Position numbers and translations under genes: made by a program. DNA of 64,000 nucleotides from Sediminihaliea albiluteola (GTDB taxonomy: Bacteria > Pseudomonadota > Gammaproteobacteria > Pseudomonadales > Halieaceae): the NCBI RefSeq assembly GCF_014077625.1, contig NZ_JACFXU010000013.1:310001-374000 (forward strand). The letters run 5' to 3'. Positions 1 through 8,304 of this stretch are shown here, piece after piece. The notes under the pieces are model-generated. The model saw only the letters and a list, made by a program, of their open reading frames with translations, had not been told where the DNA came from and did not search any database. Each line of letters opens with the position of its first letter. Within the stretch, counting starts at the first letter, position 1.

Positions 1-1996
1 AGCGCTCGGCAGAGCCGGCGTTGGTGAGCAGTGTGGTCGCGGTGCCGTCATCGGTCTTAACTTGGCTGACCTGAAGGTCATCGTACTTGTAGCCGTAAAT
101 CGCGCCGTTGATCCGCAGGCGTCTATCCCACCAGTCGCTTTTGAAGCCGAGCTCGAGTTGTTCGATCGTTTCTTCATCGTAGGTGTTGTCGTACTGCTCA
201 CCGTTAAAGCCACCACTGCGGTAGCCGGTGGCGTAGCGCAGGTAGGTGTTTAGTTCGTCAGTTGCCTGGAAGGCCACAGTAAAGTTACCGCTAGTGTTGC
301 TGAAGTCTTTACTGCGACTGACCGCTCTAGCGGGTGTGACGCCAAAGGGTGACACCACTTCACCGTAGTCGTAGTCAATTCTTTTCTTTTCTTCGGTGTA
401 GCGCAGGCCGGCAGTTAGGGCTAAGCGGTTATCGAACCAGCCCGGTGTCCATGTGGCCTGAGTAAAGGTGGCCCAAGCGTAAGTGTCGCTGTAATAGCTT
501 TCATCTACAACACCGCCTAAAGGTGCAGCAAAGACCGCATCGCGCTCGAATGCGCCTTCATCCCAAAAACGGTAGTAGCCCAAGACATAATCCACTGTTT
601 CGGTGGTGCCGATCATTTGTAATTCAAGCGACTTCTGCTCGTACTCAGTGCTGGTGTTTTGATTAGTGTGGTAGGCGCCGAGGTTATCAATACCATCCCA
701 CAGGGCATCAATCGGCAAGAACTCTGTGGGGATGCCCAGCTCGTAAGCTGCGCCATAAATCTGGCCCAGGGTGCTGTGAACCAAACTGTTCATGGCGCCA
801 ACACCATTACTGTCAAGGCTCGAATCGATGTTCTCGATATCACCATATACGAATGTTTCGAGCTCCCGTTGAGCCGCGATGCCGCGGAAGGTTACATCTC
901 CCAGAGCACCCATATCACCCGCATCGAATGTCAGGGTGAGTGCATGACCGTCAGAGTCGTTTTTGGAAAGCGGTGTGAAGTCAGCCATACCGCTGCTAGC
1001 ACGCCCTTGGCCGCGAGCCTGTGCTTGCTCTAGGCCGCTGATGGTCTGCTGCAGGGAGGGAATCCAGCGCTCACTGATACGCGGGTCAGCAGCGGGAATT
1101 TGCGCCCATCCTTGAGCTGCGCCCAAGGTGCCACGCAAGCCATCTAGCATGCTGACATTGCCAGCTGCATCTAATGGGTTCAGACCGACTACTTGCTGCA
1201 TGGCGTTAACTTCATCGAGCTTGCTGTTGTCATAAGCGTAGTCGACAACAAAGTTGTCAGTGACGTTCAGCTGGGCTGCGAAGCGCCAAGCCTGGCGGTC
1301 CATCTCGTCGAAATCATCGCCGCCGGGGCTTTTGTTCTTGTACAGGCCATCGCGCAGGCGTGTCTGGTAGCCGAAGTTTACGGCCAGTTCACCCAAGCCT
1401 TCGCCCACTTGTCCGACCGAAGGCAAGTCCATGTTGACCTTGAATTGGCGGTAGTCATAGTTGCCGACGCTGGCGGTGGCGCGTAAGCCAAACTCACCAG
1501 TGGGCTTGCGGGTAATAAAGTTTACTGCGCCACCGGTGGAGTTACGGCCGTAGAGCGTGCCTTGTGGACCGCGCAGTACTTCTATGCGCTCCAGCTCGGC
1601 AACATCCATTGCGGAGCCGGCTTGTTTGCCGACAAATACGCCGTCAATGTAGATCCCGACAGCGGGGTCTAATGAAATATTGTTAGGTGCACCGCCAGAT
1701 ACGCCGCGCATATTCAGCGAAACAGCTGCTCGCTGGCCCGGGGCGTCGTAACCAGACATACCAGCGATTTGACCGATAAGGTCTTCACTGTTTTCGATGC
1801 CTCGGTTTTCGAGATCTGTAGTGCTCAGGGCAGTAATTGAAATAGGGGTTTCTTGGCTGGACTCCTCTCGCTTCTGGGCGGTTACTACGACCTCCTCAAG
1901 AGCGTGGCCCTGCGCCATAGTCATTGGAGCGGCGGGTATCGCTAATAGAGAGATGGCCATCGCCAAGGGGCGTGGATTAAAACAGCTTTTTTGCAT
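1..1996 (-). CDS. TonB-dependent outer-membrane receptor (partial, 3' end outside window)
   Basis: Read on the minus strand from an ATG at 1996, preceded by a good ribosome site (AGGTGAGG, complement of about 2001-2008). The N-terminus has a signal peptide (hydrophobic run, then AMA/AQG). It is followed by EEVVVTAQKREES, typical of the start of the mature receptor and plug domain. The plug shows LNMRGVSGG, VGIYIDGVFVG, ELERIEVLRGPQGTLYGRNS and GGAVNFITRKP. A beta-barrel follows (ALTAGLRYTEEKK, YLRYATGYRSGGFN). About 665 residues are visible and the last barrel strands are missing. Such proteins import siderophores, vitamins, glycans or other ligands using the TonB-ExbB-ExbD system. The motifs do not give the ligand. 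The YGRNSTGGAVNF style is the abundant 'catabolic' receptor type of marine gammaproteobacteria and sphingomonads. Confidence 0.93.
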   Translation of the reverse strand, partial: MQKSCFNPRPLAMAISLLAIPAAPMTMAQGHALEEVVVTAQKREESSQETPISITALSTTDLENRGIENSEDLIGQIAGMSGYDAPGQRAAVSLNMRGVSGGAPNNISLDPAVGIYIDGVFVGKQAGSAMDVAELERIEVLRGPQGTLYGRNSTGGAVNFITRKPTGEFGLRATASVGNYDYRQFKVNMDLPSVGQVGEGLGELAVNFGYQTRLRDGLYKNKSPGGDDFDEMDRQAWRFAAQLNVTDNFVVDYAYDNSKLDEVNAMQQVVGLNPLDAAGNVSMLDGLRGTLGAAQGWAQIPAADPRISERWIPSLQQTISGLEQAQARGQGRASSGMADFTPLSKNDSDGHALTLTFDAGDMGALGDVTFRGIAAQRELETFVYGDIENIDSSLDSNGVGAMNSLVHSTLGQIYGAAYELGIPTEFLPIDALWDGIDNLGAYHTNQNTSTEYEQKSLELQMIGTTETVDYVLGYYRFWDEGAFERDAVFAAPLGGVVDESYYSDTYAWATFTQATWTPGWFDNRLALTAGLRYTEEKKRIDYDYGEVVSPFGVTPARAVSRSKDFSNTSGNFTVAFQATDELNTYLRYATGYRSGGFNGEQYDNTYDEETIEQLELGFKSDWWDRRLRINGAIYGYKYDDLQVSQVKTDDGTATTLLTNAGSAER

Positions 1997-2454
1997 GTGG
2001 GCCTCACCTAGTACTGTTATCGCCGCCCTTAGGGCAGGCGTTTTTATGAAGAACTTTGTAACTTATATTATGTCATGGAGGATTTTCATTCCATTTGGCA
2101 CGGTACCCCTGCAGTCGCTCCTAAGCCATGACATTTACAGTCACGCTGGCGACTACTGGTATTAATAGTAATACCGTTGCTCGGATATCTTAGCATTTTG
2201 CTGCGATGGCGGGATAGTTGGGGGCTAATAGTTGTCTGTGGGCGCTTCTGCGAGTGCATCACTTAGGGATGGCTATGGCGATCCGAAGGCGCAGAGCAAA
2301 GCCCTGCACTTCCTCAGCTAGGCCTGTAACACTACAAACTGTGAATTTTCGTTGTGCAGCCCCCGAAGGCTTGGTTTCCGCTATAATTAGGCCATTCATT
2401 TTCCTGATTAGGCCGCCTTTTATCTAGGGGCCTATAGAGTGACAGGGTCCGTTT
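1997..2454. other. 458-bp divergent intergenic region, receptor / lipA
   Basis: No gene is visible. It separates the receptor gene (minus) from lipA (plus). It contains a near-palindromic GC-rich hairpin at 2021-2040 in the receptor leader, an inverted repeat at 2158-2175, and a perfect -10 hexamer TATAAT at 2382-2387 facing lipA that lacks a good -35. A direct repeat ATTAGGCC flanks the -10 (about 2386-2393 and 2405-2412). The plus-strand frame at 2218-2427 has no family resemblance and is probably chance. Confidence 0.6.
2158..2175. promoter_or_regulatory. Inverted repeat, possible operator
   Basis: GGTATTA-ATAG-TAATACC is a perfect 7-bp inverted repeat with a 4-bp centre. It lies 162 bp upstream of the receptor start codon in the divergent region. 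Size and symmetry would suit a dimeric repressor site. No regulator gene is adjacent, so the assignment is only suggestive. Confidence 0.3.
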
Positions 2455-3441
2455 ATGGCAGACAGTAATCTTATCCCTTCAGTGCAGATCCACAGCGGTC
2501 AGAAGTTTGTAAATGACCGCGGTATCACTGCCATTAAGGACGGGATAAAAGCCCGTAGTAAGTCGTCGCAGCGCTTGCCAAAGCCTGATTGGTTACGCAT
2601 TCAGGTCAAAGGTGGCCCAGTTTATGACGAAGTGAAGCAGATCGTGCATGAGCATCGCTTGGCTACTGTTTGTGAAGAAGCCAAATGCCCCAATATGAGT
2701 GAGTGTTGGAGTGCCGGAACTGCCACTATTATGCTGATGGGTGATGTCTGTACCCGTGCCTGCCGCTTTTGTGCGGTCAATACGGGCAACCCAAAGGGCT
2801 GGCTCGATCCAGAGGAGCCCGCCAACACGGCCCGCTCAGTTCAGCTAATGGGCTTGCAGTATGTCGTGTTGACCTCAGTGAACCGGGACGACTTACCTGA
2901 TGGTGGGGCCGGGCATTATGCGGCCTGCGTGCGTCAAGTTAAGCAAGACAACCCAGGCACTGCTGTGGAAGCCTTAACGCCTGACTTTTTAGGGGTTTTG
3001 GCTGATGTAGAGACGGTGGTCAACTCCGGTATTGAGGTTTTTGCACAGAACGTTGAGACCGTCCGACGTTTGACCCACCCGGTGCGTGACCCCCGGGCTA
3101 GTTACGATCAGACCCTTGCCGTATTGGCGCACGCCAAAGCCCACCGCCCAGAGGTGCTGACTAAAACCAGTCTGATGCTGGGCTTGGGCGAGACCGAGCA
3201 GGAAATCCTCGAGACGATGGATGATCTGCGCCGCGCTAATGTTGATATTTTAACCTTTGGGCAGTATCTGCAACCCACCGCTAATCATTACCCCATTGAG
3301 CGCTATGTGACGCCACAAGAGTTCGAGCAATATCGTTTGTGGGGCTTAGAGCGCGGCTTTTTAGAAGTTGTGTCAGGTGTGTTTGTGCGCTCGAGCTATC
3401 GTGCGGAGCAGGTGCTGCAGAAAAATAATGTGGGGCTGTAA
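2455..3441 (+). CDS. lipA: Lipoyl synthase
   Basis: Radical-SAM enzyme that inserts two sulfurs into octanoyl groups on the E2 and GcvH lipoyl domains, completing lipoate synthesis in the cytoplasm. Both iron-sulfur signatures are present. Cys73-x4-Cys78-x5-Cys84 ([12 protein letters not shown]) binds the auxiliary, sacrificial cluster. Cys99-x3-Cys103-x2-Cys106 (CTRACRFC) is the SAM cluster. The C-terminal RSSYRAE carries the serine that ligates the auxiliary cluster. At 328 aa it is normal length for gammaproteobacteria. The start is an ATG with a weak ribosome site, with TATAAT about 70 bp upstream. lipB is not adjacent, although lipB and lipA often are, so the octanoyltransferase must be elsewhere in the genome. 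Confidence 0.97.
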   Translation: MADSNLIPSVQIHSGQKFVNDRGITAIKDGIKARSKSSQRLPKPDWLRIQVKGGPVYDEVKQIVHEHRLATVCEEAKCPNMSECWSAGTATIMLMGDVCTRACRFCAVNTGNPKGWLDPEEPANTARSVQLMGLQYVVLTSVNRDDLPDGGAGHYAACVRQVKQDNPGTAVEALTPDFLGVLADVETVVNSGIEVFAQNVETVRRLTHPVRDPRASYDQTLAVLAHAKAHRPEVLTKTSLMLGLGETEQEILETMDDLRRANVDILTFGQYLQPTANHYPIERYVTPQEFEQYRLWGLERGFLEVVSGVFVRSSYRAEQVLQKNNVGL

Positions 3442-3468
3442 GCACTACTTACTCAAGCTGAGCTAGCC

Positions 3469-4395
3469 TTGCCATCGTTTATTTGGCAGCGTATTGATAG
3501 TGCGCCCCTTGGCGCTGAGCAATTGCTGGGCTTCAATGTCCTGCGGCTGGACCTCATGCATGGTCTGGCACCGGGCAATAAGATCTTCAAACTTGAGCCC
3601 TGCATTGCTGACGCCAAAGCTAAAGGCTTTCGCCGCTTGCTGTCTTTTGGTGGAGCCTGGTCGAATCATCTGCATGCGCTAGCGGCCTTGGGGCAGCGAC
3701 ATGGCTTAGCTACTGTGGGTGTGGTGCGAGGCGAGCCCGATGGTCCACTGAGCGCGACCCTAGCCGAGGCCCAAGCTGCGGGTATGCAATTGCACTATCT
3801 ATCGCGAACAGCCTACCGACAGCGCCACGAAAAGGTATTTCAAAGACAGCTATTAGCACGCTATGGGCCGGCCTACTTGATTCCTGAAGGTGGTGACTGC
3901 CTCTTGGGCGCTAGTGGATGCATGGCTATTGGCGAGGAGCTGGCTCGGCAGATGCCAAGCGGTGCAAGCATTATCTTGCCGGTAGGCACAGGTACAACGC
4001 TAGCCGGTATTGTTGCATCCTTGGGGCCCGCTTATCGGGTGATCGGAATCTCTGCCTTAAAAGGAGCGCTGGATACGGCATCTCGCGTCCAGCGGCACCT
4101 AGATCAAATAGGGCATAGCCGCGATAGGGCGGCCTGGGAAATCTGTCACGATTATCATTGTGGTGGCTTTGCGCGGGCCCCCGTTGAGCTGCGTGAGTTT
4201 TTGCTGTCAATGGAGCAAAGCAGCGCTATTCCCTTAGAGCCGGTGTATAGCGCTAAAGCGCTGTTGGCTGCGCAAAAGCTCTTAGCCGCGGGACAGCTCG
4301 ACCGCTCTAAGCCGCTGGTGTTTATTCATACTGGCGGGCTGCAGGGCAGACGAGGCTTTGACTGGCTGTCCGATCAAGGATCAGTCCTTCAGTAG
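3469..4395 (+). CDS. D-cysteine desulfhydrase / ACC deaminase-like PLP enzyme
   Basis: Fold-type II PLP enzyme of the 1-aminocyclopropane-1-carboxylate deaminase/D-cysteine desulfhydrase family, 308 aa. The PLP-lysine region GNKIFKLE lies near residue 36, and the substrate-binding FGGAWSNHLHALA follows at about 62-74. A glycine-rich phosphate loop (LPVGTGTTLAGI) and a C-terminal IHTGGLQG complete the pattern. The family splits D-amino acids or ACC into ammonia and a keto acid; substrate cannot be decided from sequence. The chosen start is TTG, 27 bp after the lipA stop, because no ATG precedes the conserved region. The same frame is open back to the lipA stop. Probably cotranscribed with lipA. 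It ends 20 bp from the convergent DUF1853 gene. Confidence 0.85.
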   Translation: MPSFIWQRIDSAPLGAEQLLGFNVLRLDLMHGLAPGNKIFKLEPCIADAKAKGFRRLLSFGGAWSNHLHALAALGQRHGLATVGVVRGEPDGPLSATLAEAQAAGMQLHYLSRTAYRQRHEKVFQRQLLARYGPAYLIPEGGDCLLGASGCMAIGEELARQMPSGASIILPVGTGTTLAGIVASLGPAYRVIGISALKGALDTASRVQRHLDQIGHSRDRAAWEICHDYHCGGFARAPVELREFLLSMEQSSAIPLEPVYSAKALLAAQKLLAAGQLDRSKPLVFIHTGGLQGRRGFDWLSDQGSVLQ

Positions 4396-4415
4396 ACTGC
4401 TTTGGCTGAGGCTGG

Positions 4416-5333
4416 TTAATTGGGCCAGTCGGCATTCACCACAAAAAAACGTCGCTGCTCGCGGCCCTCTGGGTCAAGCTCGGCGATCAATCGCGGCCGT
4501 TGCTGTTCGCTAAAATGCGCTTGCAGAGTATCCACTAAGGCCTTTCTTGATAGTTTTGTATCAGTGGCTTGCGCAACGGCGGGGCTCAACCAGCGCAAGC
4601 GTTCTAGCTCAATATAGAGTGTATTAGCATCTAGGGCTGTGGGCAGATCGCAGCAACGGTACCAGCGACAGAGTTGGCGCTGAGGGTTAAAGTCTTCAGG
4701 CGGCGGCAGGGGAGAGCTCGCCGATTGAAAGAGGTAGCCTTTGATGTCGACTTCTCGCAGGAGAGAATCAATGCCCAATTCGCGCAGTAGGGCTTTGGCC
4801 TGAGGCCGCTCCGATAGGCGGATTTGGTGCTGCATCAAACGCTCTGTTTTAATGTCCAAGCGGTCGCGGTTATTTGGCCCGAGCCATTGGTAGCTATGGC
4901 TTGTGGTCTTATTAGGGGCTAAGCTGCCGTAACTTAAGTAAAATTTGACCGCCAGTTCGAGATGGACGTGCTGGCGACGTTGATGACAGTAATACAAGCA
5001 ATCGAACTCACCGATAGTACGCTTTTCGTTGTATACGGGCAGGTTGTTGGCCACTAAGTCAATGAGAGGGTCCTGGCCTAGAAAAAAATGCCAGAGCCGC
5101 TCGAAATAGAGCCCTAAACGCCGACTCGGTGCGGCAGCGAGAAATGCCAGCAGTTCGTCGGGCTGCTTATCCAATGCTTGCAGCCAAGACAGGCGCTCGG
5201 CGCTGAGTTGAAATTGCGTGTTGACGACCTCCCTTGAGGCCGCTGTTGGCCGCTGGTTTAGCACGATTGGCGGAGAAAAACAGGCCCAGGCCAGATCGCG
5301 AACAGCTTGTTGTCGATAGTGCTGTGGCGTCAT
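4416..5333 (-). CDS. DUF1853 family protein
   Basis: About 305 aa. The N-terminal RQQAVRDLAWACFSPP is the DUF1853 hallmark. Further on are GLYFERLWHFFL, RTIGEFDCLYYC and HLELAVKFYL, which look like a PD-(D/E)xK nuclease-type core (E, D...E-x-K pattern). That reading is inference and no activity is established. Two ATGs are possible, at 5357 and 5333. I chose 5333 because a divergent extended -10 (TGGTATTAT on the minus strand) would place transcription start around 5355, inside the longer version, and because GAGC lies 8 bp before 5333. If 5357 is used the protein is 313 aa. It is divergent from nadK across a very small gap. Confidence 0.8.
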   Translation of the reverse strand: MTPQHYRQQAVRDLAWACFSPPIVLNQRPTAASREVVNTQFQLSAERLSWLQALDKQPDELLAFLAAAPSRRLGLYFERLWHFFLGQDPLIDLVANNLPVYNEKRTIGEFDCLYYCHQRRQHVHLELAVKFYLSYGSLAPNKTTSHSYQWLGPNNRDRLDIKTERLMQHQIRLSERPQAKALLRELGIDSLLREVDIKGYLFQSASSPLPPPEDFNPQRQLCRWYRCCDLPTALDANTLYIELERLRWLSPAVAQATDTKLSRKALVDTLQAHFSEQQRPRLIAELDPEGREQRRFFVVNADWPN

Positions 5334-5360
5334 ACATACGCTCAATGAGGCTTTCATGGT

Positions 5361-5370
5361 TATAATACCA
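5361..5370. promoter_or_regulatory. Overlapping divergent -10 elements (DUF1853 / nadK)
   Basis: The plus strand carries a perfect TATAAT at 5361-5366, 28 bp before the nadK ATG. The same bases read on the minus strand give TGGTATTAT, an extended -10 (TG-n-TATTAT), pointing at DUF1853. No convincing -35 is seen on either side. One symmetrical A/T core could serve both directions, which would couple or compete the two transcripts. Confidence 0.5.
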
Positions 5371-5393
5371 GTCCATTTAGCTTGGGAAACACT

Positions 5394-6278
5394 ATGCAGC
5401 CATCTTTCAAGCGCATTGGCTTAGTCGGCCGTAGCCAGCACGAAGGAGTACAGCCCGTACTAGAAGAGTTGGTCGGACTCTTAGGTCGACGGGGACTTGA
5501 GGTTGTGCTCGAGGACCGACTCGGCGAGTTACTCCCCAAGGGTGATCACAGTCTCGCGACACTCGATGCGATCGGAGAGGATGCCGATTTAGTCATCGTG
5601 GTTGGCGGTGATGGCAGTCTGCTGAGTGCTGCCCGGACCTTGGCCCGCTATGAGACGCCAGTCTTGGGGGTTAATCGCGGGCGTTTAGGCTTTCTTACCG
5701 ATATCAGCCCAGATGAGATAAGCCAGCAAGTGCCGGCCGTATTAGATGGTCACTTTACCCGCGAACGCCGCTTCTTACTGGATGCCAAAGTGACTCGCGA
5801 TGGCAAGACCGTAGGGCGTGCCGACGCACTTAACGACGTGGTGGTTAACTCTGGTACCTCGGCCCAGATGATTGAGTTTGAGCTCTCCATTAACGATACT
5901 TTTGTCTATCGTCAGCGTGCTGACGGACTAATCATATCCACTCCAACAGGCTCAACTGCTTACTCACTCTCTGGTGGTGGACCTATTATGCACCCTACGC
6001 TAGATGCTGTGGTGTTGGTGCCAATGTTTCCTCATGCCTTGAGCAGCCGCCCGATTGTGGTCGACGGAAACAGTGAAATTCGTATCCACATACTGGATCG
6101 CAACCGCATTCACCCACCAGTGACCTGCGATGGTCAGGTAAATATGACTGCCAGGCCAGGCGACTGCGTGGTGATCAGTAAAAAGCCGCATCGCTTGACG
6201 CTATTGCACCCCATTGGTCATAGTTTTTACGCCAGCTGCAGAGACAAACTGCGCTGGAGCAACGCCTTGGTTAATTGA
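5394..6278 (+). CDS. nadK: NAD kinase
   Basis: ATP-dependent NAD kinase, the only route to NADP. The GGDG motif (VIVVGGDGSLL) lies near residue 65. The NE/D-type segment is DALNDVVVNSG, and the substrate loop TPTGSTAYSLSGGGP is present. At 294 aa it is typical. The ATG at 5394 is chosen over the upstream TTG at 5382 because the -10 at 5361-5366 predicts a short leader and GGGA precedes the ATG. The last base of its TGA stop is the A of the next gene's ATG (6278), so nadK and the rhomboid gene are translationally coupled. Confidence 0.96.
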   Translation: MQPSFKRIGLVGRSQHEGVQPVLEELVGLLGRRGLEVVLEDRLGELLPKGDHSLATLDAIGEDADLVIVVGGDGSLLSAARTLARYETPVLGVNRGRLGFLTDISPDEISQQVPAVLDGHFTRERRFLLDAKVTRDGKTVGRADALNDVVVNSGTSAQMIEFELSINDTFVYRQRADGLIISTPTGSTAYSLSGGGPIMHPTLDAVVLVPMFPHALSSRPIVVDGNSEIRIHILDRNRIHPPVTCDGQVNMTARPGDCVVISKKPHRLTLLHPIGHSFYASCRDKLRWSNALVN

Positions 6279-7135
6279 TGTCACAGTCCTTTAAAGCTTT
6301 AAGCGTAAATGTCGATGAGGATTTGCGCCCGCTCAGTGTTGCCTTATTTCAACGCGGTGTGCGACATCGTATCTATGAAAGTCATGGTCAACAGGTGCTT
6401 ATGGTCGCTGATGAGGCCCAAGTCGATGAAGTTGTGCACTTGTATCGCGCCTGGCGGGCGGGTGAGCTGCGTATTGAGCTAGAGCCTCGTCAGCCACCAG
6501 CGCCCCGGGCTGGTGTAACAGAACTGGCGCGTCAGGCCCCGGTGACTTTGCTGTTGATCCTACTGAGTGTCGCTGGCTTCTTATTGGTCTACCTCAATGC
6601 GCCGCTAGCACTGCTGTCCTTGTTTACTTTTACTCCCTTCACACTCAGCGCTGGGCAGGTATTGTTTGAGCCGCAGGGCAGTGAGTATTGGCGACTTTTG
6701 ACACCTGCCTTCCTGCATTTTGGCTGGTTGCACATTGTGTTTAACAGCCTGTGGATGTGGGAGTTAGGCGCTAAGGTTGAGCGAGCTTTGGGCAGTTTAA
6801 ATATGCTGGGCTTGTTTGTCGTAATAGCGGTCGTCTCCAACTCGGCCCAGTACCTCTTTGGTGGGCCGGCTATTTTTGGTGGGATGTCTGGTGTGGTCTA
6901 TGGCCTGCTGGGCTTTGCTTGGTTGGCAGGGCAGCTGCAGCCCGCCTGGCAGATACAGCCCCGAGCAGGGATCATGTTGTTTATGGTTGGCTGGCTGCTT
7001 ATCTGTGTCTTAGGTGTGGTTGAAGTGCTAGGTTTTGGCGCCATTGCCAATGCTGCGCATATCGGCGGACTCCTCAGTGGCGCCGTCCTAGGTGCCGCTT
7101 TTGGCGCGCTGTCGCGGCTATCGGGCGACAACTAG
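6278..7135 (+). CDS. GlpG-type rhomboid intramembrane serine protease
   Basis: About 285 aa. The N-terminal cytosolic domain (residues 1-90) resembles that of GlpG, followed by six predicted membrane helices. The catalytic serine is in GGMSGVVYGLLG at about residue 200. The catalytic histidine is in NAAHIGGLLSG near 255. The conserved HFGWLHIVFNSLWMWELG marks helix 2. Rhomboids cleave single-pass membrane proteins within the bilayer, and GlpG-type enzymes act in membrane protein quality control. The ATG overlaps the nadK stop by one base. In E. coli glpG sits with glpE/glpR; that context is absent here, so a glp name is not used. Confidence 0.93.
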   Translation: MSQSFKALSVNVDEDLRPLSVALFQRGVRHRIYESHGQQVLMVADEAQVDEVVHLYRAWRAGELRIELEPRQPPAPRAGVTELARQAPVTLLLILLSVAGFLLVYLNAPLALLSLFTFTPFTLSAGQVLFEPQGSEYWRLLTPAFLHFGWLHIVFNSLWMWELGAKVERALGSLNMLGLFVVIAVVSNSAQYLFGGPAIFGGMSGVVYGLLGFAWLAGQLQPAWQIQPRAGIMLFMVGWLLICVLGVVEVLGFGAIANAAHIGGLLSGAVLGAAFGALSRLSGDN

Positions 7136-7154
7136 GGGCTATCCCCGCTATAAT
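7125..7154 (+). promoter_or_regulatory. Probable promoter for the DUF1315-DUF2797-pepN run
   Basis: TATAAT at 7149-7154 is preceded, at 18 bp, by GCGACA at 7125-7130 (four of six bases match TTGACA). It lies 36 bp before the DUF1315 ATG and overlaps the 3' end of the rhomboid gene. Confidence 0.5.
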
Positions 7155-7189
7155 TATTCGCTTCGCTCACCCTCAGTCGGGCTGCCCCA

Positions 7190-7444
7190 ATGGACTACAA
7201 CACACTGATTGAAACCCTATCACCAGAGATCTATCAAAAGTTAATGCGCGCTGTGGAGCTGGGCAAATGGCCAGATGGTCGCCCCTTGACTGCCGAGCAG
7301 CGCGAAACTTGTATGCAGGCGATGATTGCCTGGGGCAAGTTGCATTTACCCGAAGAGGAAAGGATCGGCTATATCGACCTGGGCCATAAGGCTGGCGATG
7401 TCTGTGATGATCCAGAACCTACGCCGCTCAACTGGCGGGATTAA
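7190..7444 (+). CDS. DUF1315 (YeaC-like) small protein
   Basis: 84-aa acidic protein. The core LSPEIYQKLMRAVELGKWPDG...LTAEQRE matches YeaC/DUF1315, a conserved gammaproteobacterial family of unknown function. It lies 17 bp upstream of the DUF2797 gene. The C-terminal DDPEPTPLNWRD tail is a frequent end in the family's marine members (from memory). No ribosome site is obvious before the ATG. Confidence 0.9.
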   Translation: MDYNTLIETLSPEIYQKLMRAVELGKWPDGRPLTAEQRETCMQAMIAWGKLHLPEEERIGYIDLGHKAGDVCDDPEPTPLNWRD

Positions 7445-7461
7445 TTAACAAGGAGTTTTAG

Positions 7462-8295
7462 GTGGCCCAAGAACTGGCAGCAGGTGCGCTGCGCAAAATG
7501 AAAACGGCACTGGAGTCACCGGTGCAGTATCAAATGGTCTTTGGTGGCGAGCTGCTCCCTATTAATGACTTATTGGGCCAAGCGGTGCAGCTGGAGTTTT
7601 CAGGCCAAATCAACTGTATTCACTGCGACCGTAAAACTAATAAAAGTTTTAGCCAAGGTTACTGCTACCCCTGCTTTAAGCGCTTAGCTCAGTGTGATAC
7701 CTGTATTATGAGCCCAGAGCGCTGCCATTATCACCAGGGCACCTGCCGTGAGCCTGAGTGGGGCGAAGCCAACTGCATGATCGATCACATTGTCTATCTG
7801 GCCAACACTTCTGGTCTGAAGGTCGGCATCACCCGCCACAGTCAGATTCCTACCCGCTGGATGGATCAGGGCGCCACTCAGGCCAAGCCAATCTTTAGGG
7901 TCAGTAGCCGCTTGCAGTCCGGCCTAGTGGAAACGGTTTTCAAAGCACATGTGGCCGATAAAACGAGTTGGCAGGCGATGCTGAAGGGCTCGGCAGAAGA
8001 CCTTGACCTAGAACAACAGCGCCAGAACTTACTCGCTGAATGCGCGGCTGATATCGAAGCACTGCAACAAGAGCATGGCTTGCAGGCTATTAGGGTGTTG
8101 GAAGATCAGGCAGAAGTGCGAATTGAATATCCTGTGCTCGAATATCCGAGCAAAGTGAAGTCCTTTAACTTAGATAAGACAGCGACAGTCGAGGGCACCC
8201 TGCTGGGTATTAAAGGTCAGTATCTCATCTTTGATACTGGCGTCATCAATATGCGTAAATACGGCGGTTATCACATCGCTTTGTCACAGCTCTGA
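7462..8295 (+). CDS. DUF2797 domain protein, cysteine-rich
   Basis: 277 aa starting with GTG behind a strong AAGGAG at 7 bp. Residues about 50-115 hold paired cysteines (CIHCDRKTNKSF, GYCYPCFKRLAQCDTC, CHYHQGTC) that look like metal- or zinc-binding knuckles. The middle VYLANTSGLKVGITR...RWMDQGA resembles a GIY-YIG-like strand order (YLA...KVGIT...R), as noted for this family. No activity is established. It is followed after 9 bp by pepN, and the pair is probably cotranscribed. Confidence 0.85.
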   Translation: MAQELAAGALRKMKTALESPVQYQMVFGGELLPINDLLGQAVQLEFSGQINCIHCDRKTNKSFSQGYCYPCFKRLAQCDTCIMSPERCHYHQGTCREPEWGEANCMIDHIVYLANTSGLKVGITRHSQIPTRWMDQGATQAKPIFRVSSRLQSGLVETVFKAHVADKTSWQAMLKGSAEDLDLEQQRQNLLAECAADIEALQQEHGLQAIRVLEDQAEVRIEYPVLEYPSKVKSFNLDKTATVEGTLLGIKGQYLIFDTGVINMRKYGGYHIALSQL

Positions 8296-8304
8296 GGTAA
8301 TTTC

